Assembly (NCBI GenBank): GCA_026389845.1
Contig: JAPLHB010000112.1
Span: 33,469-97,468 of the forward strand
DNA: 64,000 bases
Origin: Chloroflexota bacterium
GTDB taxonomy: Bacteria > Chloroflexota > Anaerolineae > CG2-30-64-16
Direction of reading: 5' to 3'
Shown here in pieces: positions 25,724 to 34,471 of the stretch (within the stretch, counting starts at the first letter, position 1; each line of letters begins with the position of its first letter). The position numbers and the translations under genes are program-made. The notes beneath the pieces are model-generated. The model was not told the origin of the DNA. It did not search any database and saw only the letters and a list, made by a program, of their open reading frames with translations.

Positions 25724-27457
25724 ATGGCTCAAGTCGGCTACCGCAACCTCAACGTCTACTTCATCACCAACTATCGGCTCCCCCAGGAGGTGACGCTCCC
25801 CGCCGCCTCACTGGGCGCCACCGGCGCCTCATTGCCGGGGGAGATTGTCCTCACGCCGACCGTAATCGAATCGCTGCCCATCATCCAGGCCGCCTATGCG
25901 CCGCCGGAGGCGCAACGGACGCTCACCTGCGCTGAGGCGGAAGAGGTGCTCCATCAGCTCGTCGCCTACGCCCGCGAGCATTTTCCCGCCAGCTACCCGG
26001 TGGTCCACATCTCGCGCGTAGAGCTGCCGGACCGCCCCGGCCGGCTGGGCGACAGTCCCGACTTCTGCGTGGATGTCACTCGCATCATTGACGTCTTCGC
26101 TGCCTCGCGGCAAATGAGCTATTTCAACCACTACGCCGACTCCCGCCGGCAGAACGGCTATCTGGCGATCGGTACAGACGCCAGCTTTCTGCTCGACCTG
26201 AGCCGGGCTGAACTGTTCATTCTGATCGGCCAGTACCTGGAGATGTTCCGGCCGGTCGCCGGCAGCCTGAGCGACGAGGCCTTTCGGGAGTACGACCGCG
26301 ACGTGCGCTTGTGGAACGCCAACTGCGACGTGCTGCAGCTCCAGGACATCCAGCGCGAGGCCGGCGAGCAGCCCCTCCGCCTACACGTGGCCTGGCACGA
26401 TGATATCACCGCGTTCAGCCTCTTTCGCGGCGGCGAGCCGCTCATCCCCATCACCAAGAAACAGACACGGGCGCAGCTCATCCGCGACCTGATCGCGGAG
26501 ATCCAGGAGGTCACCAAACGGGCCACCAGCTTCTACCAGGCCGCAGACGCCGGCCGGGACGCCATCCGCGGCGACCTGGAGCGGCTGGGGCGCAGTATGT
26601 ACAGCCGGCTCCTGCCCGCGCCCATCCAGGAGCAACTCAAAGCCACACCGGAGCATGAGCTTTTCCTGGGCCTCGATGCGATCACGGTGGAGATCCCCTG
26701 GGAATTGCTCTTCGACGGCGAGCAGTTTCTCTGCAATCGGTTCCAGGTGGGTCGCCACGTCTTTGCCGAGGTGCAGGCGAAACCGGCCATCGCGGCCGCC
26801 CGAACGGTCGCCGGAAGCCCAGAGGCCGGGCAGCCCCGCCGCATCCTCCTCATCGCTGACCCGTCCGGCACCCTGGCGGGCGCGCGGCGCGAGTGCGAGA
26901 TCATCGCCGCGGCGTTGGGCGCACTGCCGAACGTCCAGGTCAAGGTCATCGGCTCGGAGGTGCAACGAAGCTGGGATCTGCTGGGTGAGATGAGCGCGGG
27001 TTACGACCTGGTGCACTACGCCGGCCACGCCCGGTATGACAGCGCCGACCCGAGCAATAGCGCCTGGCTGCTGGCCCAGGGCGAGCTGACCGCTTCCGAC
27101 GTCGCCAGCCTTTCGCCGCCGCCCCGCCTGGTCTTCTCGAATGCCTGCGAGTCGGGAGCCACCGGCGCCTGGCGCGATGGCTTCACCTACGAGGATAAGG
27201 CGTTTGGCCTGGCGAGCGGGTTCTTGCTGGCCGGCGTGCGGGGCTACATCGGCACCTTCTGGCGGGTGCACGACGACGCCAGCGCCGACCTGGCCGTCGC
27301 GTTCTACCGGGCGCTGTTGGACGGCGAGACGGTGGGCGGCGCGCTGGCCCAGGCGCGGCAGGCAGTGATCACCCGGCATGGCTGGGGCGAGATCGTGTGG
27401 GCCAGTTACATGCTCTACGGCGCCTCGGCCGACCGGCCATTTCCGCAACAACCATGA
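25724..27457 (+). CDS. CHAT-domain caspase-like protease
   Basis: 577 residues from the ATG at 25724, with GGAGG 5 nt upstream. The C-terminal 250 residues are a CHAT domain: H435 in DLVHYAGHARYD and C475 in LVFSNACESGA, followed by GLASGFLLAGVRGYIGTFWRVHDDASADLA. The clan CD His-Cys dyad is complete, so it should be active. The N-terminal 300 residues match no family I can name. It has no signal peptide and is cytoplasmic. It heads an operon with two zinc-ribbon proteins and a second clan CD protease. In other systems CHAT proteases are triggered by partner proteins, as in Craspase or gasdermin loci. The trigger here is unknown. Confidence 0.85.
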   Translation: MAQVGYRNLNVYFITNYRLPQEVTLPAASLGATGASLPGEIVLTPTVIESLPIIQAAYAPPEAQRTLTCAEAEEVLHQLVAYAREHFPASYPVVHISRVELPDRPGRLGDSPDFCVDVTRIIDVFAASRQMSYFNHYADSRRQNGYLAIGTDASFLLDLSRAELFILIGQYLEMFRPVAGSLSDEAFREYDRDVRLWNANCDVLQLQDIQREAGEQPLRLHVAWHDDITAFSLFRGGEPLIPITKKQTRAQLIRDLIAEIQEVTKRATSFYQAADAGRDAIRGDLERLGRSMYSRLLPAPIQEQLKATPEHELFLGLDAITVEIPWELLFDGEQFLCNRFQVGRHVFAEVQAKPAIAAARTVAGSPEAGQPRRILLIADPSGTLAGARRECEIIAAALGALPNVQVKVIGSEVQRSWDLLGEMSAGYDLVHYAGHARYDSADPSNSAWLLAQGELTASDVASLSPPPRLVFSNACESGATGAWRDGFTYEDKAFGLASGFLLAGVRGYIGTFWRVHDDASADLAVAFYRALLDGETVGGALAQARQAVITRHGWGEIVWASYMLYGASADRPFPQQP

Positions 27458-27471
27458 CGATGGAGGTGTCT

Positions 27472-27681
27472 ATGCCGAACTCCGACCGATCCCACGAGGG
27501 CGAAGTGCCCAACGGGCCACGCGCCCCGACCTCTTCGCCTGCGATGCCGCGTTGTCCCCGTTGCGGCCACCCCGATTTCGAGATCGTGCGCGACGAGTGG
27601 GGCCGCCACATCCTGGTGTGCGAATACTGCGGCTACCGGATTGCCGGTACCGACCCCCGGTTCGCCACGCCCCCGCGCTGA
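27472..27681 (+). CDS. Small zinc-ribbon protein (first of pair)
   Basis: 69 residues from the ATG at 27472, chosen for GGAGG at 27462-27466; ATGs at 27454 and 27460 lack a ribosome site. One zinc ribbon: CPRCG (near 27) and CEYCGYRI (near 53), separated by two beta strands (HPDFEIVRDEWGRHILV). The first 22 residues are polar and unstructured. Such ribbons bind nucleic acid or protein. Its place between two proteases suggests an adaptor or substrate, which is an inference. Confidence 0.7.
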   Translation: MPNSDRSHEGEVPNGPRAPTSSPAMPRCPRCGHPDFEIVRDEWGRHILVCEYCGYRIAGTDPRFATPPR

Positions 27682-27721
27682 CACTTTCCGGTTCACGGGA
27701 AGCAGCGAAAGGAGAGAGCGT

Positions 27722-27901
27722 ATGCCGAAGGAAAAAGACTCGCTACAGGGCATAAGCAAGTCCGTGGAGAAAGCCCCGACGTTCTACAGCAAACGCTGTC
27801 CCCACTGCGGCAGCACGGAGTTCGAGTGGGTCGTGCGCGAGGGACGCCGGGTCGAGGTCTGCGAAAAATGCGGCCACGCTATTGAAACAGAGAAACGCTA
27901 A
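27722..27901 (+). CDS. Small zinc-ribbon protein (second of pair)
   Basis: 59 residues, ATG 27722 with AGGAG 9 nt upstream. CPHCGSTEFEWVVREGRRVEV-CEKCGHAI repeats the layout of the previous protein (CxxCG...CxxCG), so the two are probably duplicates that diverged in the N-terminal tail. It lies 40 nt after its twin and 21 nt before the clostripain gene. Confidence 0.7.
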   Translation: MPKEKDSLQGISKSVEKAPTFYSKRCPHCGSTEFEWVVREGRRVEVCEKCGHAIETEKR

Positions 27902-27922
27902 GCCGACGAGAGGAGCCAAACC

Positions 27923-29227
27923 ATGTCAATCGCAGACTGGACGGTGATGATCTACATGGCCGGTGACAACGGCCGCATTCTTACCGGAATGGAAGGCGCC
28001 GGCTACGACGACCTGGCCGAGATGAAGCGCGTCGGGTCGAGCGACCGGCTGCACATCCTGGCCCAGTTCGACACCCTCAGCGACAAGACGACGCGGCGCT
28101 TTCGGCTGCGCCGGGGCACGCCGTTGGCGCAGGACATCATCCCGCCGATCCTGCCGGAGACCAACACCGGCGATCCGCGCTTCCTGGAGGATTTCGTGGC
28201 GTGGGGCATGAGCCAGTACCCCGCCCAACACACCCTGTTGGTGCTTTGGAACCACGGCAACGGCTGGGACGATGAGGATATCTACCAGATCTCGCGGGCA
28301 GCCCGTGTGCCGACAACCTATGTTTCGCGCGATGACAGCCGGGCCATCGCCACACAAGGAGGCGGCCGGAAGGCGCTCTTCCGCAGCACTCTCATCGCCA
28401 TGCCGGAGACGGCCGCGGCAGGCGGCGATCGGGGCATCCTCTACGATGACACCGCGGTGGACTTCCTGGACAACAACGAGCTGAAAGCGGTGCTGGCGAG
28501 CATCACGGCCAGACGCAAGGGGGTCAAGCTCGATATCCTGGGCATGGACGCCTGCCTGATGAGCATGGTCGAGATCGCCTACCAGGTGCGCGACGGCTGC
28601 AGCCTGTGCGTCGGCTCCGAAGAGGCAGAGCCGATGGCCGGCTGGCCCTATCACACCATCCTGGGCGAGCTGATGAAGTCTCCGGCCCTTGCGCCGTCCC
28701 AACTGGCCAGGGTCATCGTCGAGAAGTTCATCGCCTCCTACGACCGGGGCTACTTCAGCGAAAACGCCACCCAGGCCGCCCTCGACGTCGGGCAGATCGA
28801 AGCGGTGGGCCAGGCGGTGGACCGGCTCGCCGGCGTCCTGCTCGACCACATCGGCGATATGGAGCTGCTGGTGGCCGTAGACGCCGCCCAGGGAGCCGCT
28901 CAAAAATTCCGGCGAGACGAGGATTACGTGGACCTGGTTGACTTCTGCGGAAAGCTCCAGGCCGGCGCCCAGGCCCAGGCCGACGTGGCCGCGGTGGCCG
29001 GCGCGATCGTGAGCCTGTTGACGCCGGGGGAGGGTCGCCCCGTGCTCGCCGCCAAGACGGTCGGTTCCGGGGTCAAGGCGGCCAAGGGCCTTTCGATCTT
29101 CTTCCCGCCGCGGGGCTGCGACCCGGCCAGCGGCATCGGCCAGCTCTACAAAACCCTCGACTTCAGCGCGAAATACCGCTGGGATGACTTCCTTTTCCGT
29201 TTCTACGCCAAGACTCATCCAGCGTAG
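27923..29227 (+). CDS. Clostripain-type cysteine protease (peptidase family C11)
   Basis: 434 residues. N-terminal DWTVMIYMAGDN is the C11 hallmark. H111 in LLVLWNHGNGW and C211 in DILGMDACLMSMVE form the clan CD dyad; SEEAEPMAGWPYHTIL follows as in the family. No signal peptide, so it is probably cytoplasmic, unlike secreted clostripain. C11 enzymes cut after Arg or Lys and mature by self-cleavage. Last gene of the CHAT operon, 21 nt behind the second zinc ribbon. Two clan CD proteases in one operon suggest a proteolytic cascade. Confidence 0.88.
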   Translation: MSIADWTVMIYMAGDNGRILTGMEGAGYDDLAEMKRVGSSDRLHILAQFDTLSDKTTRRFRLRRGTPLAQDIIPPILPETNTGDPRFLEDFVAWGMSQYPAQHTLLVLWNHGNGWDDEDIYQISRAARVPTTYVSRDDSRAIATQGGGRKALFRSTLIAMPETAAAGGDRGILYDDTAVDFLDNNELKAVLASITARRKGVKLDILGMDACLMSMVEIAYQVRDGCSLCVGSEEAEPMAGWPYHTILGELMKSPALAPSQLARVIVEKFIASYDRGYFSENATQAALDVGQIEAVGQAVDRLAGVLLDHIGDMELLVAVDAAQGAAQKFRRDEDYVDLVDFCGKLQAGAQAQADVAAVAGAIVSLLTPGEGRPVLAAKTVGSGVKAAKGLSIFFPPRGCDPASGIGQLYKTLDFSAKYRWDDFLFRFYAKTHPA

Positions 29228-29275
29228 AGGACGACCTGTAGACACCTGGTTTCTGCGAGAAACCGGGTGTCTGCG

Positions 29276-29538
29276 TTATCGTAATCCCACCGTCCCCCGC
29301 CACGCCAGCACCACCTCGCCCCGCGCATCCGTCAGCGAAAGCGACACCTCGCCCTGGGTCGGCACCGCGTCGGTGAACGCGAACGATTCGTTGAAGGGCT
29401 GCGTCGGGTTGATCGTCACCGGCCGGTTGATCGGCGCCAAACCGGGCACGGTGAGCTTGAGCTGCCCACGCACTGCCGCGGTGGGGAAGACGCCCACGCG
29501 CAGGGCGTTGCCCGCCGGCGCCAGGCTCACCGCACCGG
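29276..29538 (-). pseudogene. C-terminal remnant of a DUF5107-type protein gene
   Basis: About 85 codons ending in VSLSLTDARGEVVLAWRGTVGLR. It aligns by eye with the last 85 residues of the intact gene at 34472-36607: NALRVGVFPTAAVRGQLKLTVPG against SGLRVGVFPTVAVQGQITVSLPG. Everything upstream of residue 14 of this frame is antisense to a transposase fragment, so the gene was cut by an insertion or rearrangement near 29538. Confidence 0.7.
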
Positions 29539-29783
29539 CCGCCGTCGCCACCCTGCGCCGCGACTTCCGCGCCACCCTGGCCTACTATCGCATCCAGCAA
29601 CAGCACCCGGACTGGCACCGACGCCATCTTCGTACGACCAGCCGCCTGGAGCGCTTCAATCGGACCTTACGTCGGCACATCTGCATCGCTGGCGCCTATC
29701 ACTCAGACGAGGGTATTCTGGCCGTCATCGCCCAGGAAGCTGATTATCGCTATCCCGTCGGGCAGCCATCGGCACAACCATGA
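29539..29783 (+). pseudogene. C-terminal remnant of a transposase
   Basis: Frame reads ATLRRDFRATLAYYRIQQQ, then TTSRLERFNRTLRRH and AYHSDEGILAVIAQEADY, ending at a stop at 29783. The RLERFNR-LRR-AYHSDEG sequence is the C-terminal region of mutator/IS256-like transposases. The DDE catalytic part is missing, so the copy is dead. Its left edge coincides with the broken end of the DUF5107 remnant. The gap from here to 29820 holds nothing else I recognise. Confidence 0.65.
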
Positions 29784-29822
29784 CACAGATTTTCCACCGA
29801 AAGCGGTACACTATCACCAATC

Positions 29823-29851
29823 TTGACGCCGATGTCGCATAGCGGTAGAAT
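29823..29851 (+). promoter_or_regulatory. Sigma-70 type promoter of the TIR-nSTAND-WD40 gene
   Basis: TTGACG at 29823-29828, 17-nt spacer, TAGAAT at 29846-29851; the predicted leader is about 62 nt to the GTG at 29920. Confidence 0.6.
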
Positions 29852-29919
29852 AGATTTGTTAGGAAAGTTTGCGGTTGCCGCGGTCCGTGTGATACGTCGA
29901 TTGACGAGCGAGGCCACCT

Positions 29920-32900
29920 GTGGTCGAGCGCGACGAGCAGCAGTACGATCTCTTTCTCTTTTACGCAGACTCCGATCGCGCTTGGGTCGAGGGTTATTTG
30001 TTGGATGCCCTCCGCCAGGCTGGCGTGCGGTACATCACGGAGGCGGCGTTCACTTTGGGCGCGCCGCGCCTGATTGAGTTTGAACGGGCTACTCGGCAAA
30101 GCCGCCGCACGCTGCTCATCCTCTCACAGGCCTACGTGGGAGAACAGCTCAGCCAGTTTGTGGATGTACTGGCTCAGAGCTATGGACTGGAAACCACGAC
30201 TTGGCCCGTCATCCCGCTGATTCGGGAGCGGGTCGAATTGCCATCCCGCCTGGCGATGTTGGTGCCACTCGATGCTACCATTCCTGCCGAGTGGCCGCAC
30301 ATCACGGAACGTCTCTGCGAATTCCTCAAATGCCCTCCCCCCGGCCCGGCCCCCAAGCCGCCGTGTCCGTACCCCGGCATGGTGCCGTTCGCCGAAGCTG
30401 ATGCGGGGTACTTTTTTGGCCGCGACTCCGAGATTCGGGAGCTTCTGGAGTCATTGCGTCTGCACCCGTTTCTGACGGTCATCGGCCCGTCAGGCAGCGG
30501 CAAATCATCCCTGGTTTTCGCCGGCCTGGTGCCAGCGCTGCGCCGGAGTGGCCTCTTCGGGCCGGGTGAATGGACCGTCCGCTCCATGCGGCCCGGTGAA
30601 GCACCCGTCGTCACGCTACAGGCCACTGTAGGCGACCTGATCGACTTGCAAAAGTACGCGCCATCAGTGGAGAGCTCCTTGCGGCTGCTCTTGGTTGTGG
30701 ATCAGATGGAGGAACTGTTCGCGCTCCACCCCAAAGATGCGACAGCCTTCCAGCAATCGCTGCTCCGCTTGGCGGAAGTCCAAAATTGCTACGTAGTGCT
30801 GACCGCTCGCGCGGACTTTTACGCCGAACTGATGGCCTCCCCTCTTTGGCCTGCCGTTCAAGCGCACCGCTTTGAGGTGACGCCGTTAGAGGCCGACGGC
30901 TTGCGCCAGGCCATCATACGACCGGCAGAAGATGTGGACGTATATGTAGAGGCGGCGCTCGTCGAGAGACTGGTGGCGGACGCTGAAGGCGAGCCGGGAG
31001 CATTGCCGTTCGTCCAGGAGACCCTCAAGTTGCTCTGGGAACGGCTGGAACGGCGGTTCCTCCCGCTGCGAGCATATCAGTCTCTCATTCTGGCCCGGAG
31101 CGCTTACGGCACGCCGCCGCGCACGGGCTTGCAGGTGGCGATGGCGCACCGGGGAGACGCGACCTTGGCCGAGCTGACACCGGCCCAACAGGTCATTGCC
31201 CGACGCATGTTGTTGCGCCTGGTGCAATTTGGTGAAGGCCGCGTCGATACTCGGCGCCAACAGCCTCTGGCTGCGCTGCGCAGCATGGGCGATGACCCGG
31301 CCGCGTTCGATCAGACGTTGAAGGCACTGGTCGACAGTCGCTTGCTAACGCTGAGTAGCGGGGAAACTGCAAGCGCCGATCGTCGGGCAGACATTGCCCA
31401 CGAGGCACTCATTACCGGGTGGCCTACGCTGGCCGGCTGGGTGACCGAACGGCGGGGTGCTGAGCAGATTCGCCGACGATTGGAGGAGAAGACAAATGAG
31501 TGGCGAGACATGGGTTCCAGGACCGGCGGCCTATTGGATGCGTTCGAGCTGCGCGAGGCCGAGCGCTGGTTGACCAGCCCCGATGCTACCGATCTTGGCT
31601 ATGACGCCACCCTGCCGGCGTTGGTTCTGGCGAGCCGTCAGGCCCTGCGCAGGGCGTGGTGGTTGCGTGTCAGCACGATCAGCATTGCAGTGCTCGCTGT
31701 CATCGCCGTCATCGCCAGCGTTGCCATCCAGCAGACGAAGGCAGCCGAGCGGGCACGCTTACAGTTCCAGCAAGAGCGGGCGGCGGCCGAACGCGAAGCG
31801 GCCCTGCGAGGAGAGGCCGAAGCCCAACTATCGGTCTCGCGCTCGCGCCAAGTAGCAGCCGAGGCGCGCAACCTGCTGGAGAATGGGCAATCACAGCAGG
31901 CGCTCCTTCTGGCGATTGCAGCTACACAAAAGATTACCGAGACGGCCGAATCGGACAACGTGCTCAGGGATGCGCTCGATGCGTGGCGGGGTGAAGATCT
32001 ACTGCCCGGCCACACCGCGCGCATCTCACACTTGACTTACAGTCCGAACGGTCAATATCTCGCCAGCATTGATGACGGCGGGACAGTTCGCTTATGGCAA
32101 ATGGCTGGCAAGCGCCAGTTGTTGGTGCTCCCGCTGGGGAAAGACGTTCTCACCAAGGCGCATTTCAGCCCAGATAGCCGCTGGCTGGTCGTATCAAGCC
32201 GGGATGGAACGGTTCGCGTGTTGGATGTCGCCAGCGGGCAGGCCGTCCACACTCTCGAGCACGGTAGTCCAGTGGCCGCCGCGGCCGTCAGCCCGGATGG
32301 CCGCTGGATCGCTTCCGGTGGTGAGGATAGTCGAGTCCGGCTATGGGATCTGGTCACCGGCCAGCCTGATCGCATCTTCCAAACCGGAGGTGCCGTCCAA
32401 GATGTCGTTTTTAGCCCCGACAGTCGCCTGCTGATCGCTGCCTCTTCAGACACCAATACATGGCTGTGGAACCTGATCGAGGGCGGGCAAGTACAACTCA
32501 GCGTGCGCGAGACCGATCCACATACCGTCGATGGCCTCGCCTGGAGCCCTGACGGACACTATCTGGCGGCGCGGGCTGGCGACACCTTCAGAGTATGGGA
32601 TGTCTGGGACAGTCTCAAAGAGGTCAAACTAAAGCAGGCACAGCACAGCGGAGAGATCAATGGTATGGTCTTCAGTTGGGACAGCCGATTCATGGCCACC
32701 GGCTGCCAGGATGGCGCCGCGCGTATCTGGGACATGCGGAGAACAGAGGCCGATCCACTGATCCTGCGCGGACACACCAGGTCGATCTGGTCGATCACAT
32801 TTACCTACGACAACCGGCTGCTGGTTTCGACGGGCTGGGACAAACAGATCCGCCTGTGGCGCGCCGAGGATGGCGCACTGCAGGCAATCCTGACCGGGCA

Positions 32901-34380
32901 TACGGGGGAAGTCTGGAATCCCGCCCTCAGCCCAGATGGCCGAATCCTGGCTACTGCGGATTCTTCCGGCACTCTGCGACTGTGGCGGATACAAGGAGGC
33001 GGGGATACAGCACACTTCGTGGCATTATCTCAGCCGGTCACCGCGATGGCGATGGCCGGGAGTAAGGTTGTCTTGGCAGAAGGCGATGGCACGGTCGAGG
33101 TACGGCAACCGCGGATCGACGCTACGCGCTTCTACACAGCCGGCGACCTGCGTCTTGAATCGATAGCCGTCAGCCCCGATCTCGGACTCCTGGCGGCCGG
33201 GAGCGCGGACGGACAAATCATCTTGCTGGATGCGGCATCAGGGACCAGGTTGGCGGCTTGGCCGGCGCACGATGGTTCCGTGCGCGGTTTGTCTTTCTTG
33301 CCCGACGGCATCCATCTGGCCTCCGGCGGCGCGGACCGGATAATCCGGTTGTGGGACCTGCGGCGACAACAGGCCGGCATCGGACAGGCGACACTCGAGA
33401 TGCGCGGGCATGAGAATGACGTGACGGCGCTGGTAGCCATCCGCGACTCGTACGTCCTCGTATCGGCGGGAGCCGATGAGACAGTCCGGTTCTGGGACTG
33501 GCGGACTGGCAGGCAAACGACCGAGCTGGCAGCCGACGGACCACTCCTGGCCATCGCGGTGAGCCCTGACAAGCGATACCTGGCAAGTGGGGGACAGGGG
33601 CCGACGGTACAGGTGTGGAACGTTGCGAACGAGCTCATTCCAGAGAATCGAGGTGCATCAGGAGTGGTGGGAGCGGCTTCGACAAGAGAGGTCGTGTCCT
33701 TCTATCATGACGTTCCAGTGCGGACGCTCACCTTTGGCGCCAACGCGAGTGAATTGCTCACCGGGGCCGAAGACGGCAACCTTAGGCTCTGGACGATCAC
33801 GGACACAGGATCAGGCACACCCGCGTTGATACACGCGCATGGTGGCCGTTGGGTGATTGGCCTCGGCCTTGCCGACGAGGGGGAGACGATCTACAGCGCT
33901 GGGGGCGACGGGCAGGTGCGCGGCTGGCCCGTGCAGACAGAGGCTGCGCTGACCCTCGCCTGTAGCCGGGTCGGGCGCAACCTCTCGAACGAGGAGTGGC
34001 AAACCTATCTCTCCTTCCTCCCTTTCAAGCAACTTTGTCCGAACTCCGAGACTGCACGGTGGCAGGTTGCAGAGCAACTCGACCCGCCACAGGCGCGGCC
34101 GCCCAGTGGAGCTGCCCGCGCGACTGCCGACGAACGACCGATCATCCGCTATTTTGAGGCTGTGCCAGGGGCCACGATGGCCGCGGGAGAAGGCATATTG
34201 CTGCGCTGGGACACCAGCAATGCGACCGAGGTTCACCTGGAATACGACGGTGAACGGCACGGCGTCAGCTCTCCACATGAGGAACGCATCAGCCCGGCTA
34301 CCGACAAGGTCTATCGCTTGATCGCGAAAAACAACCTGGGAGAGCGAACAATCGCGATCAAAGTCTCGGTGGAAAGATGA
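29920..34380 (+). CDS. TIR-nSTAND NTPase-WD40 sensor protein
   Basis: 1486 residues from a GTG at 29920. Order of parts: TIR domain (about 8-135; YDLFLFYADSDRAWVEGYLL, IEFERATRQSRRTLLILS); nSTAND1 NTPase (about 150-570) opened by FGRDSEI, Walker A GPSGSGKSS at 189-197 and Walker B LLLVVDQMEEL; a membrane helix (about 580-605, ISIAVLAVIAVIASVAI); a charged coiled coil (607-650); about 14 WD40 repeats (697-1370; GHTARISHLTYSPNGQYLAS, DGTVRVLD), enough for two propellers; and a C-terminal Ig-like domain. STAND proteins oligomerise after ligand binding by their repeats; here the TIR domain would be the effector, as in antiphage and immune-like NTPases. Its ligand is unknown. It lies beside the CHAT operon but has its own promoter. 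Confidence 0.85.
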   Translation: MVERDEQQYDLFLFYADSDRAWVEGYLLDALRQAGVRYITEAAFTLGAPRLIEFERATRQSRRTLLILSQAYVGEQLSQFVDVLAQSYGLETTTWPVIPLIRERVELPSRLAMLVPLDATIPAEWPHITERLCEFLKCPPPGPAPKPPCPYPGMVPFAEADAGYFFGRDSEIRELLESLRLHPFLTVIGPSGSGKSSLVFAGLVPALRRSGLFGPGEWTVRSMRPGEAPVVTLQATVGDLIDLQKYAPSVESSLRLLLVVDQMEELFALHPKDATAFQQSLLRLAEVQNCYVVLTARADFYAELMASPLWPAVQAHRFEVTPLEADGLRQAIIRPAEDVDVYVEAALVERLVADAEGEPGALPFVQETLKLLWERLERRFLPLRAYQSLILARSAYGTPPRTGLQVAMAHRGDATLAELTPAQQVIARRMLLRLVQFGEGRVDTRRQQPLAALRSMGDDPAAFDQTLKALVDSRLLTLSSGETASADRRADIAHEALITGWPTLAGWVTERRGAEQIRRRLEEKTNEWRDMGSRTGGLLDAFELREAERWLTSPDATDLGYDATLPALVLASRQALRRAWWLRVSTISIAVLAVIAVIASVAIQQTKAAERARLQFQQERAAAEREAALRGEAEAQLSVSRSRQVAAEARNLLENGQSQQALLLAIAATQKITETAESDNVLRDALDAWRGEDLLPGHTARISHLTYSPNGQYLASIDDGGTVRLWQMAGKRQLLVLPLGKDVLTKAHFSPDSRWLVVSSRDGTVRVLDVASGQAVHTLEHGSPVAAAAVSPDGRWIASGGEDSRVRLWDLVTGQPDRIFQTGGAVQDVVFSPDSRLLIAASSDTNTWLWNLIEGGQVQLSVRETDPHTVDGLAWSPDGHYLAARAGDTFRVWDVWDSLKEVKLKQAQHSGEINGMVFSWDSRFMATGCQDGAARIWDMRRTEADPLILRGHTRSIWSITFTYDNRLLVSTGWDKQIRLWRAEDGALQAILTGHTGEVWNPALSPDGRILATADSSGTLRLWRIQGGGDTAHFVALSQPVTAMAMAGSKVVLAEGDGTVEVRQPRIDATRFYTAGDLRLESIAVSPDLGLLAAGSADGQIILLDAASGTRLAAWPAHDGSVRGLSFLPDGIHLASGGADRIIRLWDLRRQQAGIGQATLEMRGHENDVTALVAIRDSYVLVSAGADETVRFWDWRTGRQTTELAADGPLLAIAVSPDKRYLASGGQGPTVQVWNVANELIPENRGASGVVGAASTREVVSFYHDVPVRTLTFGANASELLTGAEDGNLRLWTITDTGSGTPALIHAHGGRWVIGLGLADEGETIYSAGGDGQVRGWPVQTEAALTLACSRVGRNLSNEEWQTYLSFLPFKQLCPNSETARWQVAEQLDPPQARPPSGAARATADERPIIRYFEAVPGATMAAGEGILLRWDTSNATEVHLEYDGERHGVSSPHEERISPATDKVYRLIAKNNLGERTIAIKVSVER

Positions 34381-34471
34381 GCCGCGCCGTCAAAGCGCTC
34401 CACCACCACCTGTTTCCGTCGTTGACTAGAACGTACCGAGCCAACGGAGTGGTTGCCTTTCTGGACACACT

